Shown piece by piece: positions 42,023-52,657 of a stretch of DNA of 64,000 nucleotides (the first letter of the stretch is position 1; the number at the start of each line of letters is the position of its first letter). Origin of the DNA: Ichthyophis bannanicus (Eukaryota; Chordata; Amphibia; Gymnophiona; Ichthyophiidae); the NCBI GenBank assembly GCA_033557465.1, contig JAWIIG010000037.1, forward strand, positions 1,364,001 through 1,428,000, in the 5' to 3' direction. The position numbers were made by a program, and so were the translations under genes. Under the pieces are notes generated by a model. That model was given only the letters and a program-made list of their open reading frames with translations. It was not told where the DNA came from and did not search any database.

Positions 42023-44503
42023 TTATTTGGTGGGTCTCTCTTCTGCCACCTGGGTGGTACGCTGTAAGCGACCGTTCAGGTTCCTTAAAAAGTCTTGAAC
42101 CTCTACTTCTCCAGGGGCTAGCTTATCTCCCTGTTCCCATTCTTGTTCCCTTACAGACGACTGAGGATATGCTACCACCTTGTGCCAAGGCTGCAGTGAA
42201 TTTATGTGGAAAACTCGCTGTTTTCCTTTCTTATTCTTTATTAAGTATAACAACGGAGCTACTTGTCTTATGACCTTACTAGGTCCCTTCCAAGTATTCC
42301 TGAACTCAGGTTTCTTCCTAATCCCGGTTACTGAAACCCTTTGGCCTACCTCTAACTGAGGTCTGGTGCGCCAGTCACAACCGTTCTTCTGACCGGTTTG
42401 ACTAGGATTTATATTTCTCTTGGCTCCCTGGAACCCTTGACCTAACTTTACTAAGGCCCACTGTTGGTGCCAAGATAACTTATCCTCTATCTTAGGAATA
42501 GGCTTTGTTCTGCAGTCCGTAAATTGAGGGCCTAGGTCTACGTCCGCTTTATCCTCACATGTGGCGGCTAGCCCTTTAAGCTCAGCACTGCTGGAAGAAC
42601 CGAATCCCCGTGACCCTCTTAGAGTGGTGCTTACTTCCTCCACTTCTTCTATTGGTGGAAACCCTACTCTCTCACAGATCAACTGTGCTATCCTATTGCC
42701 TGTAGTTACTTTTACATCAGTATGGGATGAATTGAGCAATAAAACTCGAAAATCGGGATCTATTACCCCTGCCCCTACATCAATGGAGTTTCTCACAGCC
42801 AGACCAGATCGTGGAGCAACCCTCCCATAACATCCAGGGGGTATCTCCACCTGAATGCCAGTTTCCACGAGCGCCCTCCCTTGTTTGGGGATGACCCTGT
42901 CCTCTGCATTGAATAGATCAAACCCCGCAGCCTCTTCAGTTGCCCGTTTGGGTATCCTAGCGCTTGGGGTAGTCCTACAGGCTTTCAAAATAAACCTAGG
43001 TTTATTTTCTGAGGACTCCTTTTTGGCTACTCTTACTGCCGGATTCTTTACAAACAAGGGGGCTAACACTGGGTTAAGTTTCATGTGGGTTTTACTAGAG
43101 GAACGGGATACCTTATTCTGTTCCTTACTGGGTTTAGGATTCTCTACCGGCTCCTTAGTTTCTCCTAGTAAACCCTTTTCCAGGCCACGTCTGAATTGCG
43201 GCCAGTCCTTCCCTAACACTAATGGATGGGGAAGCTTAAGGACTATGGCAACTACCACTGCCCTTTCCAACCCTAAGCCTTTCACCCTTACCTTTGTTAA
43301 GCGGTAAGCGGATGTGGCGCCATGCACACATTTTATTTTAATTGAATGCCCAGATTGGGTTGGGGCCTTATCACTCTGTGCCTGTATATCAGTCCACAGC
43401 TTAGCTGACAACATGGACTGCTCTGCACCGGAGTCTAAAAGTGCCTCCGAAGGAATGCCCTCGACCTCCACACTCAGCAGGAATCCCTCCCCGTCTTTAC
43501 CATGGGTGGATACCAGCGCTGTCCTGACCTTGCAGTTCCTAGCAAAATGCCCCACCTCTCCACAAGTAAAACATTTACTTTGAGTATGAGAAGATTTCTT
43601 CCTGGGCTTTACTTCTACACTCTCTCCTAACAGAGTGTTCCCTATCCTTTCTGAACCTCCTTTCTCAGGACTCTGTGTAAGACCCACCTTTGACTGGCCG
43701 ACCAACCTGGCCTCTAAAAAACGCTCCGCCAGCGAGGTTGCTTCCTGTGTGGTCTTACAGTCCTGGAGGATCAGGAAAGATTTTAAATCATTAGGAACAG
43801 CTTCTACAAATTGTTCCAGTATTATGCAGTCTAGCAAAGTACTAACAGACTTTCCCTGTGGTTCTAACCACTTCCAGACTAGATTCTTAATCCGTTCACA
43901 TAAGGCTCGTGGCGTCTCCCCCAGCTTTAACTTGTACGCTCTTAAATGGCGTCTATATACCCTCGGGGTGAGACCCATTCTATCCCTTATGGCTCTCTTC
44001 ACTTCAACATAAGAGGTGGCCAGATCATTGGGCATTGCGCGGTAGGCAGCCAAAGCTTCCCCGGTGAGGGAAGCTGCTAGGCGGACTGCCCACTGATCTT
44101 CGGGCCAGCCGCTAAGTTGAGCGACCCTCTCGAAGACCTCTATGTAGTCATCGATATTATCATCCTTTGCTAAAGGGCCAAAAGAAAAAATACCCTTTCC
44201 TGGTAGTCCCAGTCCCTGTGAGGCTCCTAAGGAACCAGTCACAATCCTCAGGGCTTCTGACGTTTTCCTTTGCTCCCCTAACCATTCAGCCATCAGCGAT
44301 AGGAGTGGTTGTTGCTGGTCTCTCATCATGAAAGCCACACTCTCCTGGGCTTTCGCGGCTTCCTCCTGCTGCTCCCTGAAGTGGTCTGCGACCCAGCTCA
44401 GCAGATTGGGCTGCTCCAGCTCAACGGTGATGCTGAAACACAAACAAAACAGAAACACACCAAGTGCGGCCTTTTCACACCCACACAGGCTGTTTCCCAC
44501 CAA
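42023..44503 (-). CDS. Gypsy-2 gag-protease-dUTPase-GPY/F polyprotein, 826 aa
   Basis: SCAN-type capsid at about residues 135-265 (WAVRLAASLTGEALAAYRAM, KWLEPQGKSVSTLLD, LEQFVEAVP). CCHC knuckle 311-324 (CFTCGEVGHFARNC); aspartic protease LLDSGAEQS at 355-363, ending LVLGKDWPQF. dUTPase at about 510-636. GPY/F-like module at about 715-775 (NTWKGPSKVIRQVAPLLY, VFHINSLQPWH). The frame is uninterrupted. The natural start is uncertain: M44503 precedes a hydrophobic stretch, and homologues start just before the helix at residue 28. Gag would form particles; dUTPase would keep dUTP out of the cDNA. Confidence 0.85.
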   Translation of the reverse strand: MVGNSLCGCEKAALGVFLFCLCFSITVELEQPNLLSWVADHFREQQEEAAKAQESVAFMMRDQQQPLLSLMAEWLGEQRKTSEALRIVTGSLGASQGLGLPGKGIFSFGPLAKDDNIDDYIEVFERVAQLSGWPEDQWAVRLAASLTGEALAAYRAMPNDLATSYVEVKRAIRDRMGLTPRVYRRHLRAYKLKLGETPRALCERIKNLVWKWLEPQGKSVSTLLDCIILEQFVEAVPNDLKSFLILQDCKTTQEATSLAERFLEARLVGQSKVGLTQSPEKGGSERIGNTLLGESVEVKPRKKSSHTQSKCFTCGEVGHFARNCKVRTALVSTHGKDGEGFLLSVEVEGIPSEALLDSGAEQSMLSAKLWTDIQAQSDKAPTQSGHSIKIKCVHGATSAYRLTKVRVKGLGLERAVVVAIVLKLPHPLVLGKDWPQFRRGLEKGLLGETKEPVENPKPSKEQNKVSRSSSKTHMKLNPVLAPLFVKNPAVRVAKKESSENKPRFILKACRTTPSARIPKRATEEAAGFDLFNAEDRVIPKQGRALVETGIQVEIPPGCYGRVAPRSGLAVRNSIDVGAGVIDPDFRVLLLNSSHTDVKVTTGNRIAQLICERVGFPPIEEVEEVSTTLRGSRGFGSSSSAELKGLAATCEDKADVDLGPQFTDCRTKPIPKIEDKLSWHQQWALVKLGQGFQGAKRNINPSQTGQKNGCDWRTRPQLEVGQRVSVTGIRKKPEFRNTWKGPSKVIRQVAPLLYLIKNKKGKQRVFHINSLQPWHKVVAYPQSSVREQEWEQGDKLAPGEVEVQDFLRNLNGRLQRTTQVAEERPTK
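42596..42976 (-). other. dUTPase domain within the Gypsy-2 polyprotein
   Basis: All five trimeric dUTPase motifs are visible in order: AAGFDLF (1), GRVAPRSGLA (2), IDVGAGVIDPDFRV (3, with the catalytic Asp region), NRIAQLI (4) and RGSRGFGSS (5, P-loop-like). Length and spacing fit a complete ~127-residue domain. It follows the protease directly. Some retroviruses and a few LTR retrotransposons carry dUTPase; Gypsy-1 and Gypsy-3 do not show one. Confidence 0.88.
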
Positions 44504-44736
44504 TTATCAGGACTACAGCACCCCACCCTGGCAGGCAATCCTCAAATAACCCATTTTATCTACGGGTTACCTGCCGGACGGGTAGACTCAGGCTCAGCAA
44601 GGGAGGCACCCTCTGGACACTCTGCTCCGGTCCTTCCGCTGGAGGTCTGGTCTCAGGGTTCCTGTGGTTCCACCTTGGGTTCTCCGGACTTCTTCCCACG
44701 CACTCCTTGCGTTGGATATAGGCCTCAATAAAAATT

Positions 44737-44750
44737 CCATAACTATGCCA
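44737..44750 (-). other. Gypsy-2 primer-binding site
   Basis: The minus strand reads TGGCATAGTTATGG, four bases inside the 5' LTR. It is a variant of the tRNA-Ser-like site of Gypsy-1 and Gypsy-3. Confidence 0.4.
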
Positions 44751-44754
44751 ATCC

Positions 44755-46314
44755 TGTCACCACGCCCTTTACCCTAGGCAGTTGCCTAGGTGCTGGGAGT
44801 GATGATAGTCTTTATTTATTTTAACACATGCCTATAGTTGTAGTTGTGTAGTTGAAATAACTTAAGCCAAGAGGGAAAATAGGCACGCAGGATTTTTATT
44901 ATTCCTTTAGGCCAGAGGAACTTCTTAAACAGTTCCAAATATCAACATAAGGTATGGAAACTTCCAGAGAAAAACAACAAGGTAAAAGGCTTTGTATTCA
45001 GCTTATCAGCAAACTTAAACAAAGTATTTCTTCATACCAAAATCATAGCAAAAGAACTTTGGTGCAAAAACCTTCTTCTCCAGAATGTGACTTTTAAAAC
45101 ATGTACAGCTTCAAGTAATCCCACAAAGTAAAACTTCACTGCACACTGTTTTCTCTCTTCTCACATACAATGGTTTCTTCACCTGCTATCTGCCAGGCTC
45201 TATACTTTGTACAAGCAGTCTTTCAAAGAAGGGGTTAAGCTTAGAGAATCACAGCTCTCCTAATTAGCATATTCCTCTCAGCTCTGCGTCTTTGAAATGG
45301 CTGCTAGCTTTGGCTTCGTGACACACTCTAGTTTTTAGCTACTTTCTAAAAACTAAAGAACATTCCATTTCTTCAACAGGGTCAGGTTCCTGTGTCATAG
45401 AAGATTCAAATTCCATGCTCTCAACATCTGAGTTTGCTAGAGAAGCATTATTCATGAATTCAGAATTGTCTTGCTTTAAACCTTTTAAGATTTGTAAAAC
45501 CTTATTTAAAGCAGATTCTCCTCTCCTCTGAGAGATGTCTTTACTCTTAGGTAATTCTTTAACTTTCACAAGTTTGTTAGAGGGTTTAACACTGCTCACT
45601 TTAGTATGAGGAAATAAGGATTTAGCCGGCTCTACAGCTAACTGCTCTGGTTCCATATAAACGTTTGGAGCATGTTTCAGGTTACTCACATGGCTTGGAA
45701 ATTCCCCTGGATAAGCTTTAAAACCTCTGGCTGGTTTTGTCTTTCTCCACGGAGCTTTGGGTGAAGCTTCCTTCACTCTCTGCAGGCCTCTCTTGGGTAA
45801 TTCTACTGAGCTCCTAGAGCTTCTTTCCCTTCTAGGACTCTCAGACCCATTCACCTCAGCATTGGACTCAGAACTGGAACTCTTCCTTCTCTCTCTCTCA
45901 GAAGAAGATTCTCCTTCACTGGAAGTCTGGCTCCCAAAGCACCTTCCTCTAAGGCTGCTTTCCCTTGCAGTGTACCTCACCCTGCACTCTGAGCACGTCC
46001 TGCACTTCCCGGACTCTTCGAGTTCTCTGCTGCTCTTGCTGCTCTTTGTCCGTTCCCTCTCTCTCTCCAGATTCCTGGCGTTTATATCTGTATTTCCCCT
46101 TCCTACTTGCTAGCTCCTCCCCTAGCTGTCCCTCGTGAGCAGGGCTGGTAACTAGGGAGCTAGGGCGTGTCCCTCGACAACAAGTATTCTGTGAGGAGGT
46201 TTTTTCTAAACCAGGAGTTTTAACCCCTGAACTTCTGGTTTTGTTTCTCTTCTCAGAGAAAAATGCCTGACTTCTCCCTTCTTTCCCAGGCTCTCTCTCT
46301 TCTGCGCCACCACA
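44755..46314 (-). repeat. Gypsy-2 5' LTR
   Basis: 1560 bp. A GATATAAAC box lies near 46085 on the minus strand. AATAAATAAAG near 44815 may be the poly(A) signal. It ends with the CCTAGGCAACTGCCTAGG palindrome also seen in the solo LTR. Confidence 0.85.
45339..46314 (-). pseudogene. LTR-embedded open frame, Gypsy-2 5' LTR
   Basis: Open from the first LTR codon (TGT) to about 45985, then continuing in a shifted frame (45980-45339): ~325 codons with one break. The second part is RS/E-rich (SSEGESSSERERRKSSSS), then Lys-rich, ending DPVEEMECSLVFRK. At the break the 5' LTR has one extra base and the 3' LTR two extra. The inferred ancestral site CAG|GTGAGG is also a good splice-donor match. The ending resembles that of the solo LTR frame. 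No known domain. Confidence 0.45.
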
Positions 46315-46318
46315 ATAT

Positions 46319-48046
46319 GTACAAAATAATGAGATATCTAATTTGTACTTTTATACATCATAAATTTAGTTTCTACACTGAACAAATGAAATTCATTTTG
46401 GTAACCTTTGCCTTATGAACGTTCACATCGTTCTGGCGGAAAAACACCGTTAAATAGCTTTGACAATATACGGCTCACTTTACATTCGGTTTACATGTTT
46501 TACCACACAATAGCGGTAAGTGACCTTTTTTTTCCAGTTCATTGGCGTCTCTCTGCTAATCTTGTAGTGATACAGCTGCTGTATTTTATAAAATATATAT
46601 ATATATATAAAGGAAACACAGTGGTATTCTTGCTGCAGTGCTCGTTTTTCCATCTGTTTTCTGCTTGTATCAGTTTTTCCCTATATTGGCAAGGCATAAT
46701 ATCTTCATAACATTATCTTGAAAAAATATGTATCTTGAATTATTATTGGTTTCATATAAAACACCATGCCATATCATTGACAAATACTCCCTGCACAGAA
46801 TGTCTTTTTAAAGCACACATGCAATAAGTATACAGATTTTTTAAGCATGATCGAATTTTTCGATAATCAATCTCTTTGGGATGGTATTCATAAGTTTTTT
46901 TCATATCAGATTGACCAAGCACAATATATCACTATATTTGTTGTCTTCGATGGAGCAATAAAATAGCCTCCGTAAGACGCATTTTTTTCTTATCATGCTG
47001 GGTTTCCTGCCGCTCTTCCATGGTCTCTCATTTACGTTGCTTAGATGAGTTTATCCCGTATCAGCGAGACAAATTGCATAATTTTATTTGCAGTAACTCA
47101 ATTATACACTTTCTATTTTGACAAATAATTTTCATTTGACAACTACCTAAAGATTTTTAACAAAATTCTTTAATCATGCTTGCTTGCATGTCATCATTTT
47201 TTATAGTGTGGGTGGCTCGTGGAAAGCACAATCGATTTTCATCTTTGATGCTAGTCATGCCCTGAGTTTTTAGGTTTAGGCAATTAAATTATACTATAAA
47301 TTTTTTATAGTTCTTCATATTTGAGCTCCTCCTTTATCCAATATAGGTTTTTATCCTTTTAGTTTGTCATGTGGTTGTTCTCATCTATTTTTATTTATCT
47401 ATTTTTGTCTAGATGATAAAGTCATACATATTAATTTTGATTATTATTTATATTTTATTCCAGATGTCAATGTCTTTATTTATACACAAGGTTGGTTTGA
47501 AGGTATTGGTGTCTACAAAATTTTACTATTTATTTTTTAGTCTCTTCTTTTTACTATTTATTATCTATGATTTCTTTTTATAATGTATCCTCCTCATCCT
47601 TTTTTATGCATACATAATAAGTCTTATAGATCTTATTTATGAGTTTTGTATACATTTTTTGTCAATACATTATAAGTTTTCTATTTCAATTTTATTATGC
47701 ATGTTCTTACATACTATTTATTGATTTTTTATTGATAGTTATTTTATTGCATGTTTTTATTGAAGTTTTGATTTGTATTCTTATTCTTATTATTAATATT
47801 ACCACTTTTATTTCCTGATAGTAATTTATACATTGGTGTGTGGTACACTTTGTGTGTTTAGTTGTGGTATATTATTTGATCTTTTGATGGCATAATGTAT
47901 TAATTTTGATGTTAATTATTTTTATTTTTATTGCTCATTGATGTGTTTTATTGTGTTTTATTATGTTTTTGAATTACTGCCAGTCTTCGTATCTGTTCCC
48001 TTGTCCCCAGAGTTTTTACAGATACTTTGGTGCTCTTATCTGTTCC
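46319..48046 (+). repeat. PLE right arm, outer part
   Basis: Reverse complement of 33008-34540, then of the leader (aattactgccagtcttcgta...cccttgtcccc, matching 6919-6955 inverted). The hammerhead-containing piece is missing here, between 'tgtttttg' and 'aattactgcc'. AT-rich and non-coding. Confidence 0.75.
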
Positions 48047-48115
48047 ACCTCTAAACAAAGACATGGGGAGGGGTGACCTGCATGGAGCAGCAGGTACATC
48101 TATTGCCATGCCTTT

Positions 48116-48417
48116 GTTTATTATTTATTTATTATTTATGTATTACATTCTCTTATATACCGTGCTATTCTGCATCAGTGCGGTTTACATTGAACAAACT
48201 GAAATTACATTGAACAGGGCATTATAACTTGGAGATAACTATTTTACAGGGAACATGGGCTACGGAGGGTTAAGTGGCTTGCCCAAGACCACAAGGAGCA
48301 CCTGTGGGACTAGAAACCCCAGTCCTTCCGGCCCAAGGTTGCTGTCCTCTAGTGGGATTTGAACCCCCGACCTTCCGGCCTGAAGTACCTTGCCCCAACC
48401 ACTAGGCCACTCCTCCC
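48116..48417 (-). repeat. tRNA-derived SINE, full length
   Basis: On the minus strand: A-box in GGCCTAGTGGTTGGGGC near 48400, B-box GGTTCAAATCC (near 48356-48366), body, then a tail ending in cggtatataagagaatg...AATAAATAAT. Best copy of this SINE in the window; 3692-3980 is related. Confidence 0.8.
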
Positions 48418-48424
48418 TCTAGAG

Positions 48425-51081
48425 GAACAATATATCCTTGGTTCAGAACAATGTATCCTTGAATGATACTAGCAAAAAATTGAAAGGGCATATCAACAGA
48501 GAGGTTCCAATAAAGACAAAAGTAACTCAAATACCCTTGCAGACAGAGCTTAAAGATTCAAAATTACCCCTGGCTACTGATAACCAGATTAATATGAATA
48601 AAATACAGCCTCTAAAATTCTTGTATGCAAATGCTAGAAGTCTAAAAAATAAGATGGAAGAGTTAGAATATAAAGCACTAAATGAGAGGTTAGATATGAT
48701 TGGTATCTCAGAGACAACCAGTGGGACACCGTGATACCTGGGTACAAACTAGATCATTATGATAGAGCAGATCAAACTTGTGGTGGGGTTGCACTCTGTT
48801 AGAGAGGGCATTGAGTCACAAAGGATTAAAATTTTGCAGGAAACAAAATACACTCCATGTCAAAAGAGGAAGGGGAAGGCGATGGCAGTAGGGGGTGTAC
48901 TATCGACCACTCGGCCAGACTGAATAAATTGATGATGAAATGCTCAAAGAAATCAGGGAAGCTAACAAAAGTTACAGCACAGTAATAATAATGGGTGATT
49001 TCAATTACCCCTGTATCGACTGGATCAGTGTTACGGCAGGGAGATAAAGTTTCTAGATGAAATAAATGACTACTTCTTGGAGCAGCTGGTTCATGAACCG
49101 ACCAGAGAGGAAGCCATTTTGAATGTAGTCCTTAGTGGAACACAAGATTTGGTGGAAGAGGTAAGGGTGTTGGGGCCACTTGGCAATAGTGATCATAGCA
49201 TGATCGCGTTTGATTTAATAAATGGAGGAAGGATGGCAAGGAAATACACAGTACTACCTTTTAACTTTTAAAATTATAAAATGAAGAAAGTAGTTAAGAA
49301 AAAACTAAAAGGAGCAGTTGCAATGGTTAAAGATTTATATCAAGCACGGGTGTTATTTAAAAATACTCTCTTGGAAGTCCAGACCAACTGTATTCCACAC
49401 TTTAAGAAAAGTGGAGAGAAGTCTAGAAAACTGCCAGCATGGTTTAAAGGTGAGGTCAGAGAGGCTGTTGTTGCCAAAAAAGCATATTTCAGGAAATGCA
49501 AAAAAGAGCCAAATGACAAAAACTGTAATCATCATAAGCACTGGCAAGTTAGATGCAAGGCATTGATAAGGCAGGCAAAGAGAGAATTTGAGGAGAAGCT
49601 TGCTGTGGAAGCAAAAATGCATAATAAAGACTTTTCAAGTACATTCATAGCAAAAAAACCTGCGAGAAAGTCAGTTGGACCATTAGATGATAGAGAGGTA
49701 AAGGGGGCACTAAGAGGGGAGAAGGCCATAGCGGAGAGACTGAATGAATTCTTTGCTTCAGTCTTTACTGAGGAAGATGTAGGGATATTACTTATGACTG
49801 AAATGGTATTTAAAAGTGATACTGCAGAAGAATTGAAAGAAATATCAATATACCAGGAAGATGTATTACAACTATTTGAGTAGCAAATCGCCTGGACCGG
49901 ATGGTATACATCAAAGAGTGTTGAAAAGAACTGAAATATGAGATTGCAGATCTACTATTAGTAATCTGTGAACTATCATTAAAATCATCTGTAATACCTG
50001 AAGATTGGAGGATGGCTAATATAACGCCAATTTTTAAAAAGGGTTCCAGGGGTGATCCAGAAACTACAGATGTCAGAACCAGGAAAAATGGTAGAAACCA
50101 TTATAAAGAACAAAATTACTGAACATGTAGATAGTCTTGGCTTAATGGGAGACAGCCAACATGGCTTTAGCCAAGAAAGGTCTTGTTTTACTAATCTGCT
50201 ATGTTTTTTTGAAGGTGTGAATAAACAGGTAGACAAAGGTGAGTCAGTTGGGGTAGGAGGCAGTGTACTATTGTGGATCATGAACTGGTTAAAAGATAGA
50301 AAGCAGAGAGTAGGGATTAATGGCCTATTTTCCCAATGGTGAATAGTGGAGTACCACAGGGATCTGTGCTGGGTGCACTGCTTTTTAACATATTTGTAAA
50401 TGACTTGGAAATGGGAATAACAAGTGAGGTAATCAAATTTGCAGATGAGACAAAATTATTCAAGTTGTTAAAACCCACGAGGATTGTGAAGTACAATTTG
50501 AGCCTAACCCAGTTTACCTTAGACAAGAAAAGTTAACAGGCAAAACCTCACAAGTGTACATAGCGATACACTGTCAGAGCGATGGACCCTTTCACATCTT
50601 TATGTAATAGACGCTGTATATGGTTAGTGTGAGGGACATGGTTAGTGTGAGGGACATGTTCCCATTTTATGTATATAGTTAATTCTGTTCTCTATAAATA
50701 GTTACAAATGTAATATGTAATACGAATAGGTATCCCTATTGTTATGCCATTCGTAAAATTGTTAAATGTAAACCGCATATGGGAAAGTGTGGTATATTAG
50801 CAATCTATAAATAAATAAATAAAAAGGATCTTGATAAATTGGAAGACTGGGAATGCAAATGGAAGATGAAATTTAATGTGGAGAAGTGCACCTAGGAAAG
50901 AACAACCCAATCTATGGTAACACGATGCAGTGTTCCACATTAGGAACCACCACCGAGGAAAAAGATTTAGACGTCATCGTGGAAAATATGTTGAAACCCT
51001 CCACCCAGTGTGCAGCGGCAGCCAAGAAAGCAAATAGAATGCTAGGAATCATAAGGAAAGGAATGTAGAATAAGACAAAGG
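48425..51081 (+). mobile_element. CR1-A copy 2 (main part), decayed
   Basis: Matches 20020 onward of the full-length CR1-A: the ORF1-ORF2 spacer, then ORF2 fragments with stops and frameshifts (ANARSLKNK near 48630, GDFNYPCIDW near 48990, KLPAWFKGEVREAV near 49430, HGFSQERSC near 50160, [13 protein letters not shown] near 50345, FADETKLF near 50440). The FADD is FADE. Parts are deleted, including the YLDFQKAFD block near 50250. It resumes after the RTE insertion at 53967-54040. Confidence 0.85.
50489..50823 (+). repeat. Retroposon-like insertion with AATAAATAAATAAA tail
   Basis: Breaks the CR1-A copy between the FADE block and 'aggatcttgataaattgg'. It ends in 'aaaccgcatatgggaaag...' plus ATAAATAAATAAATAAAA, the tail type seen in other SINEs here, so it is sense-oriented. 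Contains an 18-bp tandem duplication (atggttagtgtgagggac, near 50620-50655). Confidence 0.6.
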
Positions 51082-51217
51082 ATATTGTAATGCCCTCTCA
51101 CTTGGTTTGCAGCTTGTCGTGCTGTGAGAGCTTGCGTGCATCAGTGATGCTGAGAGCTAAACTATCAGTAGTTTAACTACTGGCAGGGTCTCCCAAGATG
51201 GACAGGTCTCAGCTGAG

Positions 51218-52657
51218 GTGACAGACCAAGATAAACCACCCATCTGTGCAGCAGCAGAATGGGATAGTGTTGACGGCGGAGGATCACATTTTTGTGACAA
51301 CGGCAACAACACCAAACTTAAACTGCGCAGAAGAAAGGCCCGGCAATCTACTTCTGTATCTTGCCATGAAAACCCAATGGATAGTTACAACAAAACAAAT
51401 TGTGCTATGGTGCTGGAAGATGAGACCCCCAGGTCAGAAGGCACTCAACTAGCTACTGGGGAAGAGCTGAAGACTTTTCAGAATAAAGCCAGCATTTATG
51501 ATGTAGTTGGATCAAAGCCCTCGGGAAGTCTGACTGATGATGTAGGTGCGCATGAAATGAGAGTCAGAAGCTGTAAAGATGTCTTACGCATTAGAACATG
51601 GAATGTACGAAGCATGAACCAAGGGAAGTTGGAGGTGGTCAAGAATGAAATGGAACGTGTACAACTTGATCTGTTGGGTGTCAGCGAACTGAAATGGACT
51701 GGCATTGGGCACTTTGCATCAGATGATCACATGGTCTACTATGCTGGAAATGAAAGACAAAGAAGAAATGGTGTTGTATTTATAATAAAGAAGAAACTTG
51801 AAAGAACTGTAATGAAATACAATGCAGTCAGCGAACGCTTAATCTCTATTCGTCTACGAGGATTGCCTATCAACACAACTATAATTCAAGTATATGCCCC
51901 AACAACAGCTGCAGAAGAGAATGAAATTGAAGAATTCTATGAACAAGTACAAGCTGAAATTGACAGAACATGCAAACAGGATATCCTGATAGTCATGAGT
52001 GACTGGAACGCAAAAGTTGGCAACAAAGAAGAAGGCAAAGTAGTTGGAAAATATGGACTTGGCAACAGAAATGAAGCTGGAGAAAGACTGATAGAATTCT
52101 GCAAGACCAATAATCTATTCATCTCAAACACCTTCTTCCAGCAACACAAGCGGCGACTGTACACATGGACTTCACCCAATGGATTGTATAAAAATCAAAT
52201 TGACTACATCTGTGCAAGTCAACGATGGAAAAGTTCTATAACATCAACAAAGACAAAACCTGGAGCTGACTGTGGTACAGATCATCAACTACTAGTATGC
52301 AAACTCAAGCTAAAGTTGAAAAAGAGCAAACCACTCATGAATGCAGCAAAATATGACCTTGAGAATATACCACTGGAATTTAAAGACTGCCTGCAAAATC
52401 GATTTGCTGCTTTAGATACAAATGACAGAGCTCCGGAAGAGTTATGGAATGACATCAAGAAGGTTGTGTTGGAAGAAAGCGAGAAGTCTCTACAAAAGGT
52501 GAAAAAGCAAAAGCGGCCAAAATGGATGACGGAAGAAACTCTGAAAATTGCCCAGAAACACAGAGAAGCTAAAGCCAGAGGAGAAAGAAAGACAATCGCA
52601 GAATTCAACAGATTTCCAACGTGCAGCATGACAGGGCAAGGAAAAGTACTACAGTAA
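51218..52657 (+). CDS. RTE ORF, N-terminal part with AP-like endonuclease (479 aa frame)
   Basis: Endonuclease starts near residue 124: TWNVRSMNQGKLEVV, SELKWTGIG, YAPTTAAEE, SDWNAKVG (usually GDWNAK; the Gly is Ser here), QHKRRLYTWTSPNG, NQIDYI and CGTDHQLL. These blocks are diagnostic of RTE/BovB proteins. The frame ends by a shift near 52620 while homologous sequence continues in other frames. The enzyme would nick the target to start reverse transcription. Confidence 0.82.
   Translation: MTDQDKPPICAAAEWDSVDGGGSHFCDNGNNTKLKLRRRKARQSTSVSCHENPMDSYNKTNCAMVLEDETPRSEGTQLATGEELKTFQNKASIYDVVGSKPSGSLTDDVGAHEMRVRSCKDVLRIRTWNVRSMNQGKLEVVKNEMERVQLDLLGVSELKWTGIGHFASDDHMVYYAGNERQRRNGVVFIIKKKLERTVMKYNAVSERLISIRLRGLPINTTIIQVYAPTTAAEENEIEEFYEQVQAEIDRTCKQDILIVMSDWNAKVGNKEEGKVVGKYGLGNRNEAGERLIEFCKTNNLFISNTFFQQHKRRLYTWTSPNGLYKNQIDYICASQRWKSSITSTKTKPGADCGTDHQLLVCKLKLKLKKSKPLMNAAKYDLENIPLEFKDCLQNRFAALDTNDRAPEELWNDIKKVVLEESEKSLQKVKKQKRPKWMTEETLKIAQKHREAKARGERKTIAEFNRFPTCSMTGQGKVLQ

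Larger units (their letters stand above)
40018..46314 (-). mobile_element. Gypsy-2: Gmr1-like Ty3/gypsy LTR retrotransposon with dUTPase, without RT
   Basis: LTRs at 40018-41672 and 44755-46314 start TGTCACC and end CACCACA. ATAT flanks both ends (40014-40017, 46315-46318), and joining the flanks restores the PLE arm seen at 34535-34550. The minus strand has one 826-codon gag-protease-dUTPase-GPY/F frame and a second GPY/F frame. No RT, RNase H or integrase catalytic core is visible. The polypurine tract is an unusually long G run (41678-41693 as C on plus). Confidence 0.85.
6919..48046 (-). mobile_element. Penelope-like element (PLE) with inverted terminal arms, heavily interrupted
   Basis: Coding fragments at 34771-35323 and 38270-38789 (minus strand) match the N-terminal and pre-RT parts of Neptune/Poseidon-type PLE proteins. 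The non-coding arm at 6919-7263 plus 33008-34770 is the reverse complement of the arm at about 39490-40017 plus 46315-48046 across ~1.7 kb. PLEs often carry such pseudo-LTR copies in inverted orientation. A hammerhead-like motif lies in the leader. The catalytic RT palm and GIY-YIG endonuclease are missing, so this copy is dead. The 7264-33002 block, CR1-B (35324-38269), Gypsy-2 (40018-46314) and small insertions break it up. Confidence 0.75.

Noticed and set aside
6919..48046. DIRS-type element (because of inverted terminal arms)
   Set aside because: The coding fragments match Penelope-like pre-RT blocks. No tyrosine recombinase or DIRS RT motif is seen.
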